Assembly: GCA_033961575.1 (NCBI GenBank)
Contig: CM066730.1
Location: forward strand, 132,932,023 to 132,996,022
DNA length: 64,000 nucleotides
Reading direction: 5' to 3'
Source: Aselliscus stoliczkanus
Taxonomy: Eukaryota > Chordata > Mammalia > Chiroptera > Hipposideridae
Notes under the pieces: generated by a model
The model's input: the letters and a program-made list of their open reading frames with translations, nothing else
Told to the model about the DNA's origin: nothing
Database searches by the model: none
Program-made: the position numbers and the translations under genes
Shown: positions 49,301 to 61,300 of the stretch, piece by piece
Position numbering within the stretch: the stretch's first letter is position 1
How the letters are laid out: each line of letters starts with the position of its first letter

Positions 49301-52300
49301 AGATGTAGACCTCTGAGGGGCCCTCAGGGAGACAGGAAAAGCCTACCTAATTTATTAGGAAGGTTCTACTCTGCCTGCTTGGCCCAAAGGCTACAATTCG
49401 CAACTAAGAAGTACACTGCGACATGGGAAAAAAATTACCTTCTCTCCCTCTTAGGGTTGGAGATGCAGAGGCGGAGGGGGCGGACCGGCGTGGTGTTGAC
49501 TGGGCAGACGCAGGTCCACTCGGATGAAACACGTCTTCCACCCCGGACTGTTCAGGGCCGGCTGCACCGGCACCCCCAAACAGATCACTGAGCAGTTCAG
49601 AGTTGGTGGGAGGAGCCACCGGCGGGGAGAAGTTCTTACTCACTGTAGACCCTTCTAAGCCCAGAAGGTCCACATCCTCAGCGGGGGGTAGGGGAGCTGG
49701 CTCCTGCTGCTTTTTGCTGGGTTTCTTGGCCCCATGATGTTTGTCACCATTGGCATTGCCGTGTGGACTGGAAAGGGTCAGAAGTTCATCATCCGATTGC
49801 TCGCTTTCCTGGTTCACTAGGGCAGCATGGTCCTCCTCGCAGAATGACTTCTCTGATTTCTGATCTAAGAAAAGCCAATGTGCCAAAAAATGGTTAGCTA
49901 GTGGCCACAGCACTGTTGGTTTCTGTTATAATATACATGCTCCAGAAAGAGAGAAGGAACAGCCAAAGTAAATGCTTTCAAACCCTTTCCAATGGATAAC
50001 GATGTATTTCATATTATGTATTCAATTACCACTTGTTGAGCACCTCAGAGGCTGTATAGCACAGGAGTGAAGAGCTGAAACTCTGAAACCAGACAGCCTG
50101 GATGTGAGTCCTAGCACCTCTACTTACTGGCTTTGTGTGTGACTCTGAGAAAGTTACTTTACATCTCTGGGCCTTGGTTTCCTCCTCAGCAAAATGAGGG
50201 TCATAAATAGTACCTAACACACATGGCTGCAGTGAGAATGACATGAGATGATGTATAGGAAGTGCCCAGATCAATAGTAAGTAGTGCTTGCTTGAGTGTT
50301 TATATCTTTTATTACTAATTGTTATTATTGTTATCTTCCAGGCACTATGCTAGGTGCTTTGAAAAAAACACCATAATCTCCTATTCCTTTGCTGATGCCT
50401 CTCACTTTGACTTTTCCATGTGGCCTGCAGCCAAAAGCAATGCCTTTCTCCCATAGTTTAGAGTAGAAGTGAACCACACACCTAGTAAGTAAATAGCGGG
50501 AATGGCTCTGCTTAGGACATTCCTTCCACCAACTGGAAAGGAGGTACTTTCAGCATAAAATAGGCAGCAGGAAAGAGGTTCCCTTCTAGGGAAGGGATAG
50601 AGAGGCTGGTGAGTGACTTTCCAGGCTCCCCTTGAGACAGATCCTCCTACAGAACTTTATTATTTAATGTCAGATCAATCCATGTTCCAACTCAAGTACA
50701 GACCCGCATCCCTTATCCCCAACTGTGAAATGCAAAAGGCTATGAAAAGGGAATGGTTCCCCTAAGTTCGCTACAAACTCAGTGGGTAGAATAATCTGAC
50801 CCTAGCTGATTTGGAAGTGTTTGTAGTCTTTGTTTATCTCAGTCAGGGTTATTATTTATATGTTTCACTGCAGAAATGTTAGTAGTATGTTTGATTACAA
50901 GTTGTCGGCGATGCCACTGTGAACGCTAAATAATATACAGTTTATGTACCATATTACCCTTCTAAAATACAAAAAACTCTGCATTCCTATACATATCTGG
51001 CTCTGCGGAGTTAGGATAAGAAATTGTGCATATGTGCTGAAACCTATTTCAGAGTCTACCAGGAACGACTTTTAAAGTACTTACTAAAATGGCAATAAAG
51101 AGGTCAACGTGAAGCTCTAGAAAGCCAAAGTATGAAGAAGCTAAGACAGAGGGGAAACCTAGAGTGAACTGGGAGATCTACCTGCTATGTAGATTTCCCA
51201 GGTTTTCCATTTTTGTATGTTTTTGGTACCATTTCCTGGTAAAAAAAATTCTAAAAGCAAGCCTTTCAATTCAAAGGAAATAAATGAACAATTTTTCACC
51301 ACACATGGAAAACTCTGTGTAGTCAATGGGAATATTATCTTATGTTCACATAGTGCAGGAATTGTAAGTAAATCATTGCCAATGCAAGTTTCCTTCCCCT
51401 TTCTATAGAGAAAGTCATTATTCAATTCTACCTTGAATCTTGCAGTTCACTTCAATAAACTCTAAGGCAAAGAGGCAGATGCGTACCAATTAGAATGCCA
51501 GTGCCAGTCTAGTGATGGCAGGAATCTGGGGTGTTGCTGGAAGGACTCTGGAATATCTCCAGGTTCAGCAAAAAATGGATACTGTGGTGGAGCCCTATAG
51601 CTGCTACAGTTTAACATTAAAACAAGTAGAGGAGACACATGGGCAAAGACACAGGGCTCAGCTCCGCCCTGCTAGTGGGTAAAGCCCTGTAGGGAAAATG
51701 CCAAATAGTCCTTTATTAATTTGTGTGCCAGCAGCATAAAGGAAGATGCTAGAAAATATGACATCTATTTGTAAATCTAGGAAAGAAGTGATCCAAAATA
51801 CTGCATAGAGAGAAAAGGGAGACTTCAGTTTCAGATAGCCTGTTGCACCAGTCTAAGAGCATTTATGGACTCGAAAGTAGGAAAGCTGCCTGATTGGAAA
51901 AAGGAATGAGCAAAGAGTGTGAAATAAAGACGGAGCTGCATGACTTTGAAGTGCTGCTTTACTGTAGTTGTTTTGAGAACTAATCATCTTGATAGAGAAA
52001 CCATGCAACTTAATCATCTAACCATGTAACTTAAAGAAATGCTTGGAAGTACCTTGCCAACAGAGAGAGGAAAAGAAGCCACCTTGCCCAACATGCCTGG
52101 GGTTGTCTGGAGGCATATCTATTGGAGCCTGTCCTGCAAGACAAAAGGCCGTGCAGTGTCAGTGAAACACGGGAAATATGTGAATGTGATAAATAACACA
52201 GAGGCTTTGTGCAGAAAACAAATCCACCAGGTGACTCGTACCTCCTAAGGCCAGAGTGTCTTGATGCTCCTGGTGAGAAGAGAAGAGGATGCTGGGATTG

Positions 52301-55300
52301 ACATCTTTTGTGCAGTAATGTTCCCATGGTGGGGTTAAGTCTACCACTTTGTCGTGGGGCTGTAGTTCTACGTCCAGAGTCACCTGGAACAGCTGAGGAT
52401 ATTTTTCTGGTACATCGCATGCATCCAACTCAGGCCTAAACAGGGATGTAAAATATAGATGAGATCAGTGGAAAACAATGGCACCAGTATGATGTACAGC
52501 ACAGAAACCATGGGAGGTTGAACTCCTACATGTACTCTGAGAGTCACTTCTAGGGAAAAAAAACTCAGTCATTAACCAGATACTTTACTTTACTGGTTGA
52601 GCCTCAGTTTCTTCAGCTAGAGAAAAGAGGATAATGCCTACTCAAAGAATTAGGATACTACCAGATGTGAGAGCATTATCCAAAGCAGGGTTGCTACATC
52701 CACCCACTATGCACCAGAACGGCCAAGTCGGGTGTTGAAACAGTGAAATAGGCCCGCAGCCCACACCCTGAGCCCCTGAATGGCTATTCTTACCCTGACC
52801 CAGCTAGTCCCATTTATCACGCCAGCTTCAGCCACCCGCTGCGTTCCCCAGACCACACTGTAATATTGCAACTAAGGATTAATGTCTAGGGCTGAGGGGT
52901 CCTTCAGGACCCTGCTTCAGTGCTGTGGCCTGGCATCCATTCAGAAGGGGGTCACTGCTCATGTCATACTATAGATGAAACTGCCACCCCTGTTGAAAAA
53001 CACAAAGGGATCCACAGGCACAAAGGATCACAGTATTAATACTTTGTTCCCTCCTATCCCCTCACGTGGACTTTTCGGCTTTTTGATTTGATGTCCTTTG
53101 AACCATGTGTTCAGGACACATCATAGCCAACTGCAAGTTGTACAATGCCACCAGCCTCTGCGTTGCTAGGCAACACTCAGCAGTCCTGCAGCGAGGTCAG
53201 CACAAATGAGCCTGAACTGGCTCTCAGCATTCCACACTGCTGGGATTCAAAAGGGGTTTCGGGCCCAGCAGCACTCACTTGGTGAACTTTAAAACTGTTG
53301 TTTCCAATGGTATGAATCCAGTATGAAACTGAAGCTGGAATATCTGAGTGTTGGTTACCTAAAAATGCATGAGAGAAGCACATGAACATCAACCAGCGAG
53401 AAGGAAATCGGATCAAGATTGTATTTTGGAGAGCCATGCACCATCAACTGTTTCTACATTTGAATCTTTGTTTACTTTCAATATTAAATGACCTCCTCAT
53501 GTGGAAAAGCTTCATTTCTAGACTCTCCTCTCCAGGGACTCTGCCATTTACTCTTCTGCGAAGGTATCATATTCTTGCACGCTGCCATACTCTGACTCAT
53601 TCCATTCCTTCTCTCCAGGATGTCCCTGCTCCAACCTGATGAACTTGTCCTTCACGGCTGGCCTTGACAGGTCATATCCTCCCTGTAGCATTTCTGAGCC
53701 ATCACCGGTAAAACAAACTGCCCTCATTATAGCATCTCCGCCTCCCTCTGACAGGGCAGTCGAACATGTGTACATGTGTGAATTTTCTATGCGAGGCTGC
53801 GCTTCTTACAGGCAAGGAAACAGTCTCATTCTTGTTGATCCTAAACACCTAGGTAGTGACTGGTACAAAGCATGCACTTGGCAAACATTTGATGAGTTAA
53901 AATACAATTACTGATGGCATTATTTGTAACCTCCAAAAAGTGGCAATAGCCCAAGTGTCCATCAACTGATGAAGGGATTAGTAAAAGATGGTGTGTCCAC
54001 ACAATGGACTATCATTTATTTGGCCATCTAAAAGAATGAAGAACTGTTACATGCTGCAACATGGAAGAAACTCAAAAACAACATGCTTAAGTGAAAAAAG
54101 CCAGTCACAAAAGACCATATATATGGTATGATTGCATTTATATGAAATGTCCAAAATAAGTCAATCCACAGAGGTAGCAAGTGGATTAGTGGTTGCCTAG
54201 GGGATGGCAACAGGGAATCAATTGGCAGTGATTGCTCATGGGTACAGGGTTTCTTTGTGGGGTAATGAAAATGTTCTGAAATTAGATAGAGCTGATGGTT
54301 GCACAACCTTTTGAGAATATTAAAAACCACTGCACTGTCCCTTTTAAAAGGGTGCATTTTCTGTTATGTTCATTTTATCACAGGAAAAAAACTGAAAAAC
54401 TGTAATTACTTAATCCCACATCCTTAGTAGAAATATCCCGCTTCCTGCTGATCCAAATGGGGCACTATGAAAAAGGCACATGCTTCTAAAGAGCAAGATT
54501 TGCCAGAAGTTCAAAGTCATCTGGGCAAGTTACAACCTTGCTGAGTCTCAGTTCCCTCTCCTGTAAAATCAGGGAGATGGGCATAAGCAATCTTTAAAGG
54601 CTCCTTCTGATTCTAAAACCACCAGCCACTCAAGCCCAAAGTGATGGAGAGGAAAGACTGACATGCTCTTATTGTAGGCTCAGAGGAGCTTTTAGGCCAA
54701 GATTCTTCCTGAAACTGTACCTTGGCCTGTAGCCGGCTCCCGATGGTTGACCTCAAGTGATACATGGAAACAACCACATCTCCTTGCACCGTGATGTTCA
54801 AGGGAATGAAGATTTTCCCATCTTGGACACGGTATTCTCTTCAAACAGAGACAAAAACACACATGAAACAGAGTCCGATTCAGTACAATCACACAGGCCT
54901 GGACCCAGAGACCATTTCCTATCTTGAGCAAAGTCAGGAGGAGCACAGCCAGTGCCAACTGGGTGCAAACTTATTCTGCCATGGCGTTGGTCTGGTGCCA
55001 GGGCCTCTCTCTCCATCCCATCTGGACTTCCAGATAAAACAGTCCCCCATCCCTACTTTGCAGATCTCATTCTCTCCAAAAATATCTTGCCCTGATGTAC
55101 CTGACTTTCCCTAACTTGAAATTAATGGTAAAAGCAGAGAAAAGAGGGAGCAAAAAGTTCAATCGAGATCAGCATAGAAACAGCAAAGAAATGCTCCAGG
55201 AGGTTCTTGGATACCAATCCTCAATTTCAATGTATTCTAAACTAATTTCATTTCATGTTACCATCTACTCCCTTGTCTCCACAACCCCTACCAACTCCCA

Positions 55301-58300
55301 CAGCTCTTTCTTACAGATTCTGTAACTTCTTTAATTACATCACCATCTACCTCGTTGCTCACCTAGAAACTTCATTCATCCATAATCCTCACCTGCTCTC
55401 AAGGTCATCCTCTTCTGAACTGTCCAGGTCTTCTGTCCCACACCACTCTTTTTTTCCTCCCACACCAGCTTCTTAACCCTTCTTATTACAGCTCATGTTA
55501 GCCCCTTAGCTTGTATCACCAAAGGCGGGTACGGCGTCCCTTGATTTAGTTGTGCTTTTTCATGATTACCAGCTATGTTAAACAAATTTTTTTTTTAAAT
55601 AGCATTCATTTCACAACGATGCAGTCCTAACAGGAAGAATATGATCCAACTTACAGAATAATTGAGCAGTTCACAAGACGCGAAGAAAAGTATCACGACT
55701 TACTTCATTCGTTCAAAATCTGCGCAAGTTGTATATATTTTGGTTTCTCCGATCAGTACATCACAGTAAGGGCGACATCCATTTCTCTGTTTGTTAAAAA
55801 AAGGGACTGGACTGACAGTGATCGACTTAATCGTGAGAGGCTTGAAGTGAGGGCGGTACGGTTTGTCTGCTAGGAGATCACACATATAGCCCAGGTATCT
55901 AAAACAAAAGATTCTCATTCTACTGGTGCCCATCACACCAGAAGAAAGAAGCAATAGATTTTTACTATGAAGTTTATTTTTATAAATTATTAACTTAACA
56001 ATACAAATTTACTGTGTGAATTTCTTAAACATGAACCAGCAAAAGAGGATGCAACCAATAATTTAGAAAAGCTTTTTTATCTAATGACTGCTGTACTTCC
56101 CTCAAAGTACTGATAAAAGGGTATTTATTAAATGAAAAAGCTTATAGAAGCTTTATGCATGGTCAATATTTGAACATCTAGTCCTATTTGATATAGCAGA
56201 TTAAATTTATCAGTTAAAGGCTGGCATTGGAAAAGTTTTAGAATTTTACTATCAGAAGCACTTCTTTTAATCCAAAAAGGTAAGGAAGTGCAATTTAAAT
56301 AAGAGAAAGGAAGAAACTCTAATGAGAAGATAATAAGCCAATTACCTTAAAAGGTTTTTTTTTTCTTTTTTTTAAGTACATGATACCAATTAGACCCTGC
56401 AGCTAGCTTACTTTACCTCCTGTGGGATGGCAAGAGTCCGATTCCTGGTCGCTTTGCATATAACAACCGAACCGCTGGACCAGGAGTAGAGTAGAGATTA
56501 CAGAAAATGAACATAGCACCAACCAGAATTGACGATGCTGCTCGCCCATCCTGCCAAAGAAAATGCATACACTTCTCATAAACATGTTCCATACAATGAC
56601 CCACTTACCACTAAGAATGGCTGTACTTGAGAAGGGGTGAGGATGTGGGAGGAGGGAAGAGACAAGTCCTCATAACTGGGCATATCTGTTAGTTCAAAAT
56701 TGTTTACTTGAAAGCCAAAATCTACCCCAGCTATTTAAATCACAAAGCAGAAAGGAAAGACTGATTCTTTGGGTAAAACTGACTCTCCACTAAGACACCC
56801 AGCAATATAAATATGATTTGCATATACAGAGGGTGCCAAAAAAATGTGTACACATTTTAAGAAAGGAAAACTGTATTAAAATTGTAATACTCAATGTATA
56901 GCGATAAGAAAGGATGAATACATGTCACGTTTGACTTCTGCAATTACAAGAGATGCTCAAAGTGGTTACCATCAGCGTCCAGACACTTCTGATTATAGGG
57001 AACTACTGCTTGAGCAACGTTGACCAAAGTGTCCACTTCTATACATTTTTTTGGCCCTCCACTCCCCCATATTTACCGAAAAATAATCTCATCAAAATCA
57101 AAGTAACTTTGGACTTGTGCCATCAGGGCTAACAGCTGAGGTTGGATTAGGGTTGCAGGTGGAGTTCACAGGTTAGATAATACTGCTTTTTGGAATATAA
57201 TACATATATATTTCACACAAAATTTGTTCCTAGAGTCATGTAAAATCATATAAAAGAAGCTTCACTTGATCCAACCGTATTCAATAGACAAATACATACA
57301 GTAACATTCCTGATGGTGACCCAACCTCTTCTAGAACACTTTAAGTGACAAGCTTATTGCTACTTGAAGTAGCCCAGTCCAGTCTACAGAGTTCTTTCTT
57401 ATACTGAATATGCTGAGTTGAAGTCTGTGCCACTCAGTGATCCTCATTTTTTTCTTTTGTGAGGACCAAGAGAAAATTTACTCCTTTTCCCCTCTGACAG
57501 ACCTCACATATCTCCCTCTCCATCAACATTTGTTTTCCTGGTTAAAAGCACATCCAATCTGTGATGGTTGATTTTACATGTCAACTTGATTGGGCAAAGG
57601 GATGCCCAGATAGCTGGTAAAACATTATTTCTGGGTGTATCTGGGAGGGTGTTTCTGGGGGAGATCAGCATTTGAATCAGTAGGCTGAGTAAAGAGATCC
57701 ATCTTCCTCAAAGGGGGCTGGAGGGTGGGGGGCACTATCCAATCTGTTGAGGGCCCAAATGGGAACAAAAAAGCAAAGGAAAGGCAAATCCTCTCTCTCT
57801 TCTTGAGCTGGGACCTCCATCTTCTCTTACCCTCAGACATCGGAACTCCTGGATTTGGGGCCTTCAGAAACCTGGACTTACACCAGTGGCCCCTTGGTTG
57901 TGGGGCCTTCAGACAGACTAAATTATATCACTGGCTTTCCTGGTTCTCCAGCTTGCAGAGGGCAGACTGTGTGATTTCTCAGCCTCCATAACCACGTGAG
58001 CCAATTCCTATAATAAATCTCCTCTTATCTATTGCTCTCCATATCATATATCCTATTGGGTGTTTCTCTGGAGAACTCTGCTAACACAGGTCCTTCAATT
58101 CTTCCTCATTTGATATTCCATTTTAAGAGACATCATCATTTGGTGCACTTGCTCTAAACAAGACTCCAGTTTTAAAACAACCACTTAAATCCGCTGCCCA
58201 GATGTGAAATGCAAGATATGACGTGTGTTCTGACCAAACTAGAAAGGAAATATCATCTTCCTTAGTTGGGGCACTATGTTTTTATTAACAGAACCCTAGG

Positions 58301-61300
58301 CCAAGCTATTTAAAATGCAGGCTGTCACACCATAAACCTTGACTGAACTTTCTAGCCACCAGAACCCCTAGTTCTTTTTCAGATAACGTGTTAAGCTAAT
58401 AGACAAATATACTTAATCATTTAGAATCAGAATTCAAGACTGTACATTCATCCTACATTTAATTTGTTAGTTTCTGTTCAATATGTGTTAATATTGTTAG
58501 TTTCTGTTCAATGACTGACCTGAAAAAAATTTAAGTCCAGATTCATTATGTGACCCTCCCAATCTAAGAAAATGGATAAGCTTGATCTCCATATCTTAAT
58601 CAAGGTTGTTAATTAAAAGGTGAACTAAATGCAACCTTGGGAGGCTGCTGATGTATTAATCACCTACCTTCAGGAGCAGATACTCAGCCACAATTTGACT
58701 AACTGTACAATAATCTAGCCCAAGTTTCTCTACACCTTGATTCCAAGAAACTAGGAAATATCTTGCAGAAACCCAATAAATTATCTCTACTAAACTATTA
58801 GTCTTGTTGCAAAAAGTTCAGTGAGTTTGATATGTACGTTCATAATAAACCAATTCTGGAGGTTTTGGTAAGAGTTGAAAATCATCTGTGAAAAATTTAT
58901 GAGCATTTCACCTGAATTGCCATCAGGTTCACAAGCCTGTAACTTTCCAGGATCAACCTCCTCTGTCTTTTGGGGAAAACAACTCTCTCGGCTAGCCTGG
59001 CACCTCTTCTTCCAGTTTCCTCATAGTCCATAATGAATCCATAATTGCTTTTCCTAGTGCTGTCTGCATGCTGTCACATGATTGAAGTCCAGAGAGTGGA
59101 TTATTGTTAAATGCTGTGAAGCTCTTTGACTATCTCACTACCCATCAGCTTTGTCTTAGTTATCATTGTTTTCGCTTTCTAGCTTGACGGTTGTTCGTCC
59201 TGATAAAGGATCAGAGTAAAAGGAGTTAAGATTATACCATCTGCCTCAAGCATTTGTGGTTGTCCTTATTCCAAGGACACTTTTTTTTTTTTAAACAATT
59301 TTCTCCATCTTAATTTTTGTTAGGTTTTAGCCTTCCTGACACTCTTTTAACAGGCTCATGGCAGTTGGATATGTGTCCACTCCTTTTATCTGTAGGTTTT
59401 CAAAATTTTTTATTAAAAGTCAAATATATGTTTATTATTTTTGATAAAAGAGTAGTATGTATAGGATAAAAACAAAAGCTCCCACCTCTAGCTTCCATTC
59501 TACTTCCCCAAAGCCTTGGTGCTGTCCTTTCCAACTCATGAATGTCCTTTTGCAGGGAGCCTCATAGCAGCCTAAGGAGTCCTAATCTGTGGTCTACCCC
59601 TTCTTTTTTCTTCTTCATTGGGTTTTTATTCTTTAGGATTATATCATTAGAACTGAAAGTCTCTGGTCTCTTGTGAGCCGTCTTCCCCTACAAAGCTGTC
59701 AGACCGGGCCCTCTGAACTTTCAGAATTTTAGAAAGTTCTTGAGTGAAAAGAAAATCACCAAGGTGTCTAAAGACTGCTTCGTCCCTAAAAGTAACCTGC
59801 CCCATTGCACAATCCGCTATGCCTTAAAAAAGAAAACCCTTTGGCCTTTGACATTAAACTCCTATGATCACCAAGTGTTTTTCCTTTGTTGCCAGGAGTT
59901 TCAGGATGTGAAGCGGAAAGAAGAAAAAATGTTCTACTTTCTTCCTTCTTAGCCAACTGGCTCTCAAGAAGCGGGGGTCGGGGAAATCAAGTAAGATCAT
60001 AGTAAAAATATGTAAATATACCCTGAAGTTTATAGAAGCAATGAATATTTCCAGTGTTTATGCTCAGCTTCTACTTGTGTGTTCATTTTTTCATGTTGTC
60101 AATCACATATTCAAATCTTTCACACCTGGTTGCAAAGATGACAAAGACACAGTCCTTGCCTGTAAGATGCTCAGTCTGGTGGGAAACGGGCAGGTCACCA
60201 GTATATTAAACGCCACAGTGGCATTTAGACACACAGTGGAAAGTCCGTATTATGAAAATACTCAAAAGAGGCAGAAAGATTTTATTGGAAGTTGAGTTTT
60301 AAACAATAGGTAAGAGGCTTCCTGAGGAAGGGCTAGGAAAAGGGGCTCCATGAAGTCAGCGGTCAGAAAAGCCATCAGTCCCACTGGGAATTGCTATGAA
60401 ATACAGTCAATCTGCTTACAGGGGAACAGGTGTCTTTTTATTTCATTTTTATTCAAACACAAAAAGTAAGGAAAGCATAGAGAATATAGTCAGTAATACT
60501 GTAATAACTGGGTATGGTGTTAGATGGGTACTAGACATATTGATGTGATCACTATATAAGTCATATAAATGTGTAATCACTATGTGGTACACCTGAAACT
60601 AATATAATATGATATGTCAACTGTAATTGAAAAATTTTAAAAAATATATTTTAGGGCCAGCCGAGTGGCTCAGTTGGTTAAGAGAGCAAGCTCTGAGCAA
60701 CAGAGTCCCCGGTTCGATTCCCACAAGGGCCAGTGAACTGCATCCGACCTGAGCTGCTGCTGAGCTGCCAAAAGGTGGCTGGATGGCACAGTGGATAGAG
60801 CATGTGCTTTTAACAACAACGCTGCCGGTTCACTTCCGCATGGGATGGTGGGCTACACTCACCGGCAACTAAGACTGACCACGGCACCTTGAGCTGAGCG
60901 GCCCGAGCTGCCCACAGGCAGCCAGTTGGCAACTGGACTTGGAACTGAGCTAGCTGCGTCCTCCACAACTAAGACTGAAGGACAGCAACTTGGCTGTTCT
61001 CCTTCCCCAATTCCCCAAAAAAAATCTTAAAAGAAAAAAAGAAAAATTTTAAAGTAAGGAACAATAAATATTCCAATATGTTTGTCAACTTTATTCACAC
61101 AAAACTCAATGGCATTTTCACCTGTTTCTCTCTCTTTTATAACACTAAGCACATTCCAGAGGCCCTATATGAAGTGGGCTATGTACATATCTGCCTCTCC
61201 CACTAGTACTCAAATTTTAAGACAAGAATATTAAGGTCATCCCTCATTTTGATATCCCTCAGATTTCCTAATTCCTAAAGAAGAGCTCAATAAATTATAA

